64,000 nt of DNA from Ulota crispa (lineage: Eukaryota > Streptophyta > Bryopsida > Orthotrichales > Orthotrichaceae), in the NCBI GenBank assembly GCA_963920765.1, contig OY987250.1:6634001-6698000 (forward strand). The letters run 5' to 3'. Positions 12,511 through 22,976 of this stretch are shown here, piece by piece. Both the position numbers and the translations under genes were made by a program. A model generated the notes under the pieces. That model was given only the letters and a program-made list of their open reading frames with translations. It was not told the DNA's origin and made no database searches. Positions within the stretch are counted from its first letter, which is position 1, and each line of letters opens with the position of its first letter.

Positions 12511-12715
12511 TTAACCCCTAAAGGATGTTGCTTATCAAAAGTGTTGTATGCATTTTTATGAAAACCATTCCCCAAAAAATCCAAATTAATCAACAGCATG
12601 TTTATGACTTGGCTTGAAATCTACAACTCCAATGAATTCATGTGCTACCCACATGCCCCATATGTATACAATACGGGAGTCCGTATACAAAACAGCAACA
12701 TCCTTTAGGGGTTAA
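12511..12715. mobile_element. piggyBac-like MITE, family C copy 2
   Basis: Ends TTAACCCCTAAAGGATGTTG and CAACATCCTTTAGGGGTTAA are perfect 20-bp inverted repeats that include the flanking TTAA. At 205 bp and non-coding, it is the best-kept element of this superfamily in the window and a reverse-orientation relative of 2565-2812. Confidence 0.92.
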
Positions 12716-13139
12716 CCCACTCTTCGAGGGACGCTCGCCATCGGATGAATGACATCCACTACGAGAAAGAACGGATGAATGGAAGAAGTGGGAAAGAGAC
12801 CCGTTGGAGGCGACGGAGAGGGCACCCCGTCCCCCGGTCCCCGTGCCCAGGAAGCCTGCCGCCCCGCCCGAGGCCCCGCTCGCCCGGACCGAACGCCGAA
12901 TTCATCATTCACGAGGACTGTCTCTGCCAACCAGCGATGTCACGAATGCCACAGTGCTGCGCCGAATGACGGATTTGCGTGCCAGACTTGGTCATACCCC
13001 TCGAGCCCCGCCCCTCTAGAGCTCGCCAGAACATGGGAGAGCGAGCGAGAGCAAGCGTGTTGATAGGATCTGTCGCCCTTCCCTCGCCCGCCCTTTTTTC
13101 TTTCTTTTTCTTTTCCATTAATTTGAATTTTGAGTTGCG
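12716..13139 (+). promoter_or_regulatory. GC-rich block upstream of the KIN14B-interacting-like gene
   Basis: Base composition jumps from about one-third GC to well over half immediately after the last transposon. Overlapping ORFs in all frames (for example 12745-13118) reflect GC richness and lack stops by chance; none resembles a known protein. The block is best read as promoter or 5' transcribed leader of the gene starting at 14124. I cannot place a transcription start. Confidence 0.45.
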
Positions 13140-13790
13140 GCTATCTCTACAGTTTCGCCGATACGAAGGTCCCCGGGGTTTCTACTTGCTTGCCTTTGTG
13201 TGCTTTAGCACGCATGAAGGCCGAATGCTCGCAGTAACTTAGATTGCTGCATTGGAAAGGAAGTCGAATAATTTGTTAGGAACCTTTTTTTGAATTCGAG
13301 TGTTGCTGTTATCGCTCCTGTTTCGCCGATACGAAGATCCCAGGGGTTTCTACTTGGTTGCTTTTGCGTGCTTTAGCACGCATGAGGGCCGAATGCGCGC
13401 AGTAAGTTAACTTAGATTGCTGCATTGGAGAGGAGGTCGGTCGAATAATTTGTTAGGAATCTTTTTTTTGAATTCGAGTGTTGCTGTTATCGCTCCTGTT
13501 TCGCCGATACGAAGATCCCAAGGGTTTGTAAGCTTACTTGCTTGCTTTTCTGTGCTTTAGCACGCATGAAGGCCGAATGCGCGGAGCAACTTAGATTGCT
13601 GCATTGGAGAGGAGGTCGGTTGAATAATTTGTTAAGTTAGGACCTTTTTTTGAATTTTTTTGAATTTGAGTTTTGCTGTTATCGCTCCTGTTTCGCCGAT
13701 ACAATGTTCCTGGCGGACTTGTACTTGATATGTCTCTATGTTACTTTGCACGCATGAGGCGTGTTAAGGCGCCGTGTGGTCGAGTAGGTT
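13140..13790 (+). repeat. Tandem array of about 170-190-bp units in the 5' flank or leader
   Basis: The block TTTCGCCGATACGAAG followed by a TGCTTTAGCACGCATGA motif, GGCCGAATGC, TAGATTGCTGCATTGGA and GAATAATTTGTTAGGA is repeated with starts near 13153, 13321, 13499 and 13691. The first three units are close copies and the fourth is diverged. GCTTTAGCACGCATGA contains a small inverted motif. Being 0.4-1 kb upstream of the start codon, the array may be transcribed leader, a leader intron or promoter. Confidence 0.85.
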
Positions 13791-14123
13791 GCGACATTGG
13801 TGCCTAATGGATTTGAACTTTGGACGAGTGCTTTCGATGCATTCTCGTATTTCTGTTTTGGTTCGGGGATGATGAAGATATGAGGTGGAGGAGGTGGTTG
13901 TAATTAAGAAAGGGGAGAGGTTTTTTGTAGCGGACAGATCGAGACGCAGAGCCTGGTGGACTTTTGTATTTTATCTTTCTTTTTTGGTTCTGATGTTGAG
14001 GGAAATTTGCGGGAATGGACGGATGAGCGGAGAGATCGTGTGTTAAGTTAAGGCATTGCATCTGCTTTGCGGCGAATTCGAATTCTGGCGTGAAGGCGGG
14101 TTAGGGAGTAAGGGACACTCAGC

Positions 14124-17100
14124 ATGAACAAGGGGAGAGCGAAAGCCGATGAGCGGGAGATGCGTGTGGTTGCTCAGAATGGTGCGGTCCATCCGGCCGC
14201 AGGCACGAGGAGAATGGCTGTCAAAGGGGAGGAGGTGCAGGTAGGATGTCGTGGGATTAGCAGGACTCGCATTAGCGACAGGCAACGGAGCTCCAGCTGG
14301 GATTTTGATAACAAGCCCCTTGCTGTGCGAGCTCGCGGTGTGTTGCGCGATGTGGAGCAGCAGCCAGCGCGGCGTTCGACGCCGCGTGCGTCCTCCGTGA
14401 ATTCGAAGCGGCCGGGGTCATCTTTAGCAGTAGCCGAGAAAAGCATCTTAGCGAGAGCCGCCTCACCTGTGGTTCGGGGGAGTCATGTAGCTGCAACTAC
14501 TAAGACATCTCCTGCGCTTCAAATTTACCGTGATAAAGCTCTTTCCAGAACGACATCCTTTGGTAGGAAGTCGACTACGTGTCGACCAACCACGATTGCA
14601 GCCAATAACTCGCCATTGGATACAGGAATTAGTCGGAGACGCTCCGGGGATAAAGCGATTGTCGTAGTCAAACCGTCTCCATTGAGTGGCAAGGCTGCCA
14701 AGTCCTCTCCGGCTGTTCAAATTGCTTCCCGAATGTCCTCCCTGAGATTGTCCTCTAGTGCAGATGACGATCAAGACCAGGGCCTGAGCAGCATTCAGAG
14801 CTCACTGCACGGTCGCCTGTCTATGCTGGAAGGCAGGGTCAGCCAAATGGCTGCTGAGCTTCGGGAGACAAAGGAGCTTCTGGACGCCAGTAATCCAATT
14901 TCTTCGAAAGTGTTGCTCACCGACATTCACTCGAAAATCATTAACATAGAGAAATGCATGACTGGTTCACCAGTGGAGACAACCACAGCAAGGCCAAGCA
15001 GGCTCTCTTCTAGTAGCACTGATAGCGCTAGTTTGCGTGAACGAATTCTCCTTGAGAAAGAAGGTTTCAAAAAAGCACTCGAGTCGCTGACTGGTACGCA
15101 CGAATCCGAACTCGCATCATCGGCGCAGCAGTCAACTTCGAGACGTTGCTCTAAAGAGTCGCCTGCTTTAGAGACGAAGGTGAAGTCGCACTACGAGAGG
15201 CAAACTCGGCTGAGCATCGTGTCCGATGTCCATGCACTGGACCACTCGAGGTTGGACGTAGCAAGCCATGACCATGCGCAGCCTATCTCCGAGGACTACT
15301 ACAGCGAAAACCCTGTTCTGACCATCAAGCCATTGAAAGCGAGGCCGTTCTTGCACCAGAAACCTGTTGAGAGCAGGGCCAGCGTGAAAGAGGATCATGA
15401 TCTCTTGTGCATGAAACTGGTAGAGCTGGTAGGACGAGAGAGAGAGGACCCTATTGCCACTTGCGATGAAGGAGCGTTAGTGGCTGCGGAATTCCTGACG
15501 TCGGTGGATGGTGACCGATGCTTTCGCAAGGAAGTTGGAAAGTCTTTGGAGGTCTTGAAGGTGCCTTTAAAAGAACGCAAGTCTTCGTTGCCTCTTCCGG
15601 ATTTCTCAGGTAAGAAAACTTCGTAATGCACCTGCACTCAAACGATTGTGATCTGCTTATCAATTTGCCATGAGGACATGTTTCTCTTATGTTAGGTCTT
15701 GTCAAGAAAGGACTTCTATCTCTTGATGTTCAGCATTATCAACGTGTGTCTTGTCGTAGTAGGATGCACATTTTCCTGCAATTTGAGTGGAAGCTGGACT
15801 GGCACATTCCATGTGTGAATTCGGCCGTGATCGCTCTTTCTTCCTGTAGTATTATCTTGAACTGCGGACTGTCCTCATTAGAATGCTGAGCGGATGCATG
15901 TGATTACAGGTTTGATTCCGTCTTTTACTGACTCAAGTTTACTGCATTGTTTCGCAGAGCACAGCTCATCAAGCGGGAGCGTGCTTTCATCTAGAAAGCA
16001 CAGGTATTCAGATGAGGCAAGCGACACATCATCCAGTACGTACTCGTCGCCTTCGTTCTATCAATCGACTGGAGACGCTACTGACAATCAGCATTCCACC
16101 GTTAGCATGGGGAGCGAATTTATGGAAATCAACCATTTGAGATTGTCGGACGGAAGTCATCTCTCGAAGCAATTGACAAAGTCCGAGTTCAGTAGACAAC
16201 CCACACAATTCAGACCATCTGAGGGCGAAATGACCTCCGGCACTTTTTCTATCAACGACCTACGGTGTGAGGAGACCATCCTTCTTGACGAAGAAGATGC
16301 GGACTGCTGTGTGTTGAGTCCAGATGCAAAGGACGAAGAGGAAGAATGGAGCGAAGTACCTGGTAAACAGCTCCGGAAGATTGGGGAGAAGACCACCTCT
16401 GCGGGCTGGTTCGCGTGCGAAGGTGAAGGAATACTGCTTGCTCATGAAGACGGCTGTTGCTCTTATTACGATGTTGCCAATATGGAGGTATGGTATAGTA
16501 ACCTCTTCTTTTCATGAGAATGCTATAATAATCCTTATGCTTCTTGTTACGGTACTGGGACATGAACTCCATGCTGCCTCTCTCCATTTATATCGTGAGA
16601 CTGATGTTGGATTTCTGCCATGAATTGTAGGAGAAGACCATTTATCGCGGTCCTAGTACTGGATCATCTCATGTGTGGGGAGACTGCTGGATCGTACGCG
16701 CTCAAGGCACTGATGGTCGCTCCAATAAATTCGTTGTTGCTGCTTCTGCTGGCGGGGCAACTGATCCTGCATTCTGTTCATGGGACTTCTACAGTCGGAT
16801 CACTGCCGCTTACCATTCTGAACCTTCCTCTTTGCCCAGCCCTTCCAAGCGTCGTACCGGAAGACCTAACAGTCATGATCAACACGCGCCCTCAGTGAAG
16901 GAACCAGGTTCCTCTAACATGGCCCTGAGAAAATGGTTGGACAGGTCTGGTACTTTTAGTATGACGAAATTCGGTGGAAATGCAGCTGCTGCGAAGAAGA
17001 CATTCGAAAGGTCCATGTCATTGGACCATGCCACTAGGAAGCGGAACGTTGTAGAGGAGGTAGAGAGCAAGCCCAGCAGTCCGCCTCTCTGGTGGTACAG

Positions 17101-18298
17101 ACCATGTGGCCCCCTCCTAGCCTCTGCGGCTAGTGGACTGAAAACCGTATCTTTGTTTGATATTCGCGACGGTGATTCAGTTATGCATTGGGATACGCAG
17201 AAGTCTGTGGCAGCAATGGCTTACAGCAGTCCTCTGCAATGGCGCAATAAAAGTAAGAGACTCATTAAGAATTTTGAAGTTCGTGCCTGATTTGATATTG
17301 CACGAATACTGCAGAACATTTAAGAAATGTCATACCATTATGTGCAGGACTCTTTCTCATGTATGATTAGCTGCAACTGCTATTCATAGTTTGGAATGAT
17401 CTGGCTACTAAGATCCTGACAGTCGCTATCTGGAACTGTTCAGGCAAGCTCGTTTTGGCCGAAGCGGAATCCCTCAGTTTCTGGGATGTTGAGAGCTTGG
17501 AAGCCAAGCGTCTTCACACCGTCAACCTGCTTGATAAACAGATGCGCGCCTTGCATGTGTTCAACGTCGATGCTGAGTGCAGTGGCGGTGTACGGCAAAG
17601 GTAATGTGGACATTGCCAACGAAGCTCATGCAATTCGAAAAGTCCAAACTTGGTGTTCTATCCGTTCCTTCGAAATTCGACACCACTTTGATAGTACGTG
17701 CCCTTTTATCATAAGGATTTTTGCTATAAAATTTCGATACTGTTACTGAAGTGTAGTGTTGGTCCTTGCGTGCAGATTGAGTTCGTCTGATCATCACAGT
17801 GATGGGATACTTTGTACCAACGAGGCAGTGAACGTGCTTGATTTTCGGGTACCCACAGGCATCGCCAAAAAGTTCCCTACCCTCGGCGACGACACCCAGT
17901 CCATCTTCTCTGATGGAGATGGGGTTTATACTGGTGCAACCAGCTACAAAGGTAGAGGTCAAGGTGAGGGTACTACCCGACTGATGCAGCCGCAGTGCAG
18001 GCTCAACCAGTGGTCAATACGCCAGGGGAAGCTCATGAACGTGTATGCTTTTCCACAGTCGAACACCCACTCTCCCATCACGCAAGTGTGGGGCTCCTCA
18101 GACACGATCATGGCGTCGAGTGGAAACGGGTTGTTCATGTTCGAGCCTGCAAGGAGGCAGTCGTCTGGCCAAGAACATGCCAGTGTTCGGGACGTGCTTG
18201 GTCCAGATGATCTCCAGAATCCTACTTTTGATTGTGCAAGTTCTCGTCTCTTGCTCGTCTCAAGAGACCGCCCTGCTATGTGGTGTCACTGGCCTTGA
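14124..18298 (+). CDS. KIN14B-interacting-protein-like WD40/transducin family protein (homologue of Arabidopsis At4g14310)
   Basis: Five exons: 14124-15609, 15958-16487, 16631-17252, 17444-17600, 17776-18298. All junctions are GT-AG and phases agree, giving 1105 residues. The N-terminal half is Ser/Arg-rich and probably disordered, with one predicted coiled coil near residues 225-275 (LHGRLSMLEGRVSQMAAELR). From about residue 630 to the end lies a beta-propeller-like region with the blocks GWFACEGEGILLAHEDGC, SHVWGDCWIVRA, PLWWYRPCGPLLASAASGLK, LVLAEAESLSFWDVESLE and a terminal LLVSRDRPAMWCHWP. These are the blocks I recall from the At4g14310 family, described as an interactor of kinesin KIN14B (KCA-type), so a role in microtubule or phragmoplast-linked processes is inferred. 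The first in-frame ATG of the long exon is used as start. AATAAA at 18297-18302 overlaps the stop codon and could serve polyadenylation. Confidence 0.9.
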
Positions 18299-18766
18299 AT
18301 AAAAAGAGTTCGACCCTGTAATCATCCGAGTTTCAATTATGGAAGTAACTCGTTTTTTTAGGTAAAAAAATTGGCCCGTTTTGCTTTCTTCTAATATGCA
18401 TGAGTTTGAGAAACTTGGAGGTTTGAGGAAGTTGTATGGCTTGTTTTTTAGATACTTGTCTGGCGTGCGTAAGTTTGCTATTAGGTCTGCTTTGCTAATG
18501 TCGCCGAAGTGTGCCTTCCTCTCGTGTAGGTTTTTTGTTTTTTGTTCTGTCTTTCATAATTCATGGACACATTACTTGTTGCTTTGTACAGCAGTTTGCA
18601 GGATGTTGCTCTCTCGGGTATGTCGAAATGTTCGACTTCACTGGAGTATGTCAGGTTTGGATACATGTATTTTTATACTGATTCGACATAAGATCCATGT
18701 ACGAAGTTCTGTATTTAGATGAAGATATGTAAATACGTACGATACAGGAATTGCTATTTTCTACAG
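18299..18766. other. 3' flank of the KIN14B-interacting-like gene
   Basis: Probably 3' untranslated region grading into intergenic DNA. T-rich tracts and no further coding sequence are seen. The 113-codon ORF at 18381-18722 has no recognisable features. Confidence 0.45.
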
Positions 18767-18998
18767 TTAACCCTTCAAGGACCGCTCTACCTATTACATA
18801 GTAAATAGGCTGTCGGACAACTGGCATTTGCTACCGATAAAAAGTTTTAATTTGGGATCTTGACTAGCTCACTAGAACCACATTGATCTATATTCTAACT
18901 TCTTTGTTGATCTCAAATGTATTAAAGGTGTGATGCATTCCAAATACAAGAAAATACAAAATATTGTATTGGTCGCAAAGGGTTCCTCGGTCGTTTAA
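18767..18998. mobile_element. piggyBac-like MITE, family A copy 1
   Basis: Starts TTAACCCTTCAAGGACC and ends GGTCGTTTAA. About 232 bp long. Internal landmarks shared with the other three copies are ATTTGCTACC, TTTTAATTTGGGATC, TAGCTCA-TAGAAC, TTCTTTGTTGATCTCAAATG and the GTCGCAAAGGG block near the right end. Confidence 0.82.
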
Positions 18999-19226
18999 CC
19001 TTAAATGACCATAGGGCATAGTATATACGCTGATGTATACTTGCATTTGCTACCAATAAGAAATTTTAATTTGGGATCTCAAGTAGCTCACTAGAACTGC
19101 AGTGATCTATTCTGTAATTTCTTTGTTGGTCTCAAATGTAGTAGAGGTGTGCATCCATTGCAAACACAAGAAAAATACCCCATATTGTACTAGTCGCAAA
19201 GGGCCTTTCGGTCGTTTAAGGGATAA
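18995..19226. mobile_element. piggyBac-like MITE, family A copy 2, abutting copy 1
   Basis: Head-to-tail with copy 1, sharing the TTAA at 18995-18998. Left end TTAACCTTAAATGACCATAG, right end GGTCGTTTAAGGGATAA (TTAA mutated to ATAA). 232 bp, same internal landmarks as copy 1. Confidence 0.82.
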
Positions 19227-19455
19227 CCCTTGAACGTCGCGAAGGCCCTCTCTGACCGTATGTATTTCTAGTATATACAACGGATTTGAGGGGATCTGAG
19301 ATGGAATTAGGGGTCACTATGTAAATGGAAGTGATCTCTCTTACAAAGGAGCTTTCAACGCAACCTTTGGTGGCACAAAATACACGAAAGAATGCTTGGA
19401 AATTTGTAGAATACGGTGCCATATCCCAAGAGCCCGACAGGCGTTCAAGGGTTAA
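19223..19455. mobile_element. piggyBac-like MITE, family B copy 2
   Basis: Starts ATAACCCTTGAACGTCGC (sharing the mutated TTAA with the preceding element) and ends GGCGTTCAAGGGTTAA. The last 18 bp, CAGGCGTTCAAGGGTTAA, are duplicated once more up to 19473. Non-coding. The ORFs on both strands here are reflections of the repeat. Confidence 0.7.
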
Positions 19456-19829
19456 CAGGCGTTCAAGGGTTAAGGGATCTGGAAACTTGCAAGGGAGGAA
19501 GAGTACCTGTGATGATTTGACCACCGTAGCTGGATGGGTATTATGTAATGGTGCTTCCTTCGTGTCAATGGCAAATTTGGAAAGCATTCTAAAACCTTGT
19601 GCTTTTTGATTTTCATTGGTTTTCGAGCATGGAAATGGTAAATCCGTTGAAAAGTCGTTTTTGTAGGAGATCCATTCTTCTGAATCTCAATTACTAAGGT
19701 AGGAGGCTCTGTTTTTGATAGGCTTCAAAAATGTACAAGACGAGTTCATTTGAGGAGGTGGACGGTTTTAAAGCCCTATGCACTTCAATTTCAAAATTTC
19801 ATAATTTTGTGCACAAGCTCCAAAAAATA

Positions 19830-20343
19830 TTCCCTTCATCCCATTATAAAGCTCCAAAAAACTTCTCCATGAGGGATTAACTATCAAATATTTGCAAAAT
19901 CTCAAGCACCTACCAAATATTTTGTAAAATCTCAAGTTTTTATGTTATTTAGATACCCAAATTCCATGCAAAAAGTACCATAATTATGCATGGTTTGTGA
20001 AGGTTGCCGGCTTCTCATTTTTTTAGTCTTTTTACTAATGGCACATATGTTCTAGAATTGATATACCATCTACCAAATGTGTGCAAAATCTCGAGCTTTG
20101 ATGTTGCTGTTTAGGCACCCAAATTCCATGCAAAAGTATCATATTTGTACATGTTGCTAGCTCATTATTAATGGGCAAGGCCAAGCTTGTTAGGAGAGGA
20201 ATGCTCTTTAATTGCTTAACTTGCCCCTATGAAATCATTAGATATGACAAAAAAAATTTCAGCAATTGAAATTAGCAAAAGGGAGCTTTTTAGTGGGATA
20301 AAAACTATGCCTAATTTGGAGCTTTATATTGGGACAAAGAGAG
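19830..20343. mobile_element. Stowaway-like (Tc1/mariner) MITE
   Basis: The left end TTCCCTTCATCCCATTATAA and the reverse-complemented right end CTCTCTTTGTCCCAATATAA match the plant Stowaway consensus (CTCCCTCYGTCCC...). Both continue into AAGCTCCAAA. The element is bounded by TA on each side. It is 514 bp and non-coding, with an internal direct duplication (CAAATTCCATGCAAAA near 19970 and 20120). Confidence 0.75.
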
Positions 20344-20345
20344 TA

Positions 20346-20940
20346 TGAAACAACTTGGGTTGCATGCCAATTCCTCTTGTCTATTGAAAAATATTTCAAA
20401 AAGTTTCACCTCCCTAAAATCCAGTTTCAGCCCTTAGATGGACGGTTTATGAGCCTCCTACCTTATTTGTTTATGAGTAGAGAAGTTGTCAGTTGATTGA
20501 AAGTTGAAGATCTTTTGATCAACTGTCTTTTAGGCGTGCTAAATAGCAAGTAGAGGTTAGGGCCTCGGAATCTTATTTGTGGACTCTTGGAATGGCCTTA
20601 CAGTAGGCAATATAAAGTTTCAAACATTTTATTTTATTTGGTTGTCATGAAGTGAGCTATGTCGATTCATTATTATGGGATCCCTGCCATTTCACTCACA
20701 AATTTGAACCTTGGAAGTTGAACTATTATGAAATTGGAATAACATTTTATAGTCTGATCATTACTACTTTCACAACCCTAGGCATATTATCACTCTCAAC
20801 CACGCAATTATCAACTACAATGGAATCTATTGCTTAGGGGTTCGTTTTCAAGTTGTTTTACATGATCAATGGAATGTTTAGCTTCAAAATCATCATTATA
20901 TGTGTTTATGCGTAAGAAAAAAAAGATAGTTAGGAGTGCT
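20346..20940. other. AT-rich intergenic DNA, no gene seen
   Basis: No recognisable coding or structural features apart from short ORFs on both strands. Confidence 0.5.
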
Positions 20941-21173
20941 TTAACCCCTAAAGGACGAGGCAGCCCTTTGCGACCAGTACAATAGGATGTATTTTTCTTG
21001 TATTTGGCATGTATCCACACCTTTATACATTTGAGATCAACTTTTTTGTTGGAGAATTGATCCATGCGGTCATAGTGAGCTATTTGAGATCCCAAAGTTC
21101 AACCTTTTGTTGGTAGCAAATGCCCATTATACAACAGTGTATATACAATGCCCTCTTATTGTTTAAAGGTTAA
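20941..21173. mobile_element. piggyBac-like MITE, family A copy 3 (reverse)
   Basis: Starts TTAACCCCTAAAGGACGA and ends TTGTTTAAAGGTTAA. The 233-bp interior is the reverse complement of the copies at 18767, 18995 and 36208 (CCCTTTGCGACC, CATTTGAGATCAAC, GAGATCCCAAA, GGTAGCAAATGC). Confidence 0.85.
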
Positions 21174-21541
21174 CCCTTAAATTTTGAAGCGGATAGTTTC
21201 CGTCTGCTCACTGAGAAAAAAACACTTTCATGGTTGAAAAAAAAACTTTTTTCATCCGTTTTTTTTCTTCCAAAGTGGTCATGGAGATATGCTCCATTAT
21301 GAAGTGTCAAGGATAGACTGATAGATTACCCCTACATTTTATAAATTCTAGTTTGTGAGAAGATCAAAAACTGTGGTTGAAGGTTCTATGTTGCCCTAGT
21401 TACAGTTTTCGTGAGGGTAGTTAGCACTATTAACTTTTGGAACTTTCAAAAATAATACTATAATATGTGAGGAGTATTGTAGAATCAATTGTTCATACAA
21501 AAAGGGCAGGCATGGTGACCACCCCGACGTTTAGGGGTTAA
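21170..21541. mobile_element. TTAA-flanked element abutting family A copy 3 (candidate)
   Basis: The left end TTAACCCTTAAATTT shares its TTAA with the preceding element. The right end reads CGACGTTTAGGGGTTAA. Only about the first 12 bp of the ends pair and no second copy was found, so this may be two solo ends rather than one element. Confidence 0.4.
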
Positions 21542-22976
21542 CAACTATATTATTGCTAAATCAATAAATCTCCAAATTGATTTAATTTTCTTCTTTAGGG
21601 CCTTTTTTTGCTCATTGAGGTTATTAGTGTCAACACCTCATCTTGGAGGCAATACAAATGTGACTTCCAACTCTTTTTATGGTTAAATCATGTGCTTTTT
21701 TACAATGATGCAAATAAACCTTTATTTGATACGTTCAATTACATTTAACAATTTCTATGTTAAAGTTGTGAATCAGCATTATGAATCATGAATCACAAAC
21801 ACACAACTCCATTTACGTAATTGTGAGAAGATGGTCCACATTAGAATCTTATATTATGTGCAAGATTGTCGGAAATTCTCTCTTAAAATTCACTCACAAA
21901 AAACGGGTTAATTGACAAGTAATTAGATACTTCTACAATAGTTCATACAATTAAGCTCTATTTGTTAGGATTTTTTTCAAAACAAATACCTTATTTTCAC
22001 AAAATATGGGACTTTCATTGATACTTGTCACTAGATACTATCATAAATCTTCAAAACTTCCCTTTGCATTCAATATTAAGTTAAATTTTGAAAGACGTGT
22101 AAGTGCCGAGTAGCAATACAAGAACATTCCTTAAAAACCAATCTTTAAATGATTTTTTTGCACCAGGTTAGTAACTTTGTTCACAAATACCTAGCAAAAA
22201 CAAAACATGTGTTCATATAAGATTTACATTTATAATGTGCAATGCAAATTACAAATTTCATCACTAAATGTCAACAACTCTACTCATGTTACTAACACCA
22301 AATATCCACCTGGACATTAATTGTCAACTAAATTTCTGCCAAAATATCTAAAATAATACCCATATAGTTCACCATGGACTACAGTAGTATTCAACATGAA
22401 CATTAATTGTTAATTAAATGAGAATTAAGTAAGTTACATGAAAAGTTATACGAACACTTCAAGTACCATAACACTAAATTATGTTTAAGAGTGTAGTATA
22501 ATCTCAGAACAGAGCAAACTCCATTGGCTTTCAAGATAAAAGAAGTATTTACATAGTAGCGTAGAAAACACAACCCTATGGTTTTCAAGATAAAAACCAA
22601 GAGGGAGGTTTTTTGTGTGATTACAATGTCATCAACTTGCATAACAAAAACCTCTGGTTTTCAAGATGTATAAACCAAAAGGGTGAGTATTTCAAAATGT
22701 TAAATTACCTCTCAAACCAGCTTGAGCACGTGGAGAAATTCATAACTAAAAAATAAAAAACTTGCAATAATTAGAAACTACACAGCCAGAACACTCGAAC
22801 GAAAAAAAAGGTATTAACAGAAGCCACTCTGAAATTGGATAAAGTCCATTTGCAACACTCCCCAGAAGACTAAGACTTTTGCAAACTTGGGATATCCAAT
22901 GTTGTTCAAAAGCATTGAAATTAGCATGACTAATAGTTACCCTAAAATCTAAGTAGAAAAATTGTACATAGCCTCT
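21542..22976. other. AT-rich intergenic DNA and probable 3' flank of the minus-strand gene
   Basis: No gene recognised. A phrase TGGTTTTCAAGATAAA recurs three times between 22525 and 22670. The part nearest 22976 should contain the 3' untranslated region of the aminotransferase-like gene. Confidence 0.45.

Noticed and set aside
12511..12715. Reading the TTAA-flanked elements as Stowaway (TA) or Harbinger (TTA/TAA) MITEs
   Set aside because: With a 3-bp duplication the two sides would have to read the same triplet, but they read TTA and TAA. With TA, the outer T and A would vary, yet about 27 of 30 ends keep full TTAA. The TA option cannot be fully excluded without empty sites, since the deviating ends at 50893 and 6444 differ only at the outer base.
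12745..13118. Overlapping ORFs of 70-94 codons on both strands in a GC-rich block
   Set aside because: ORFs are open in several frames at once, as expected from GC-rich DNA with few stops. None has a recognisable domain, and the block is better read as promoter or leader of the gene at 14124.
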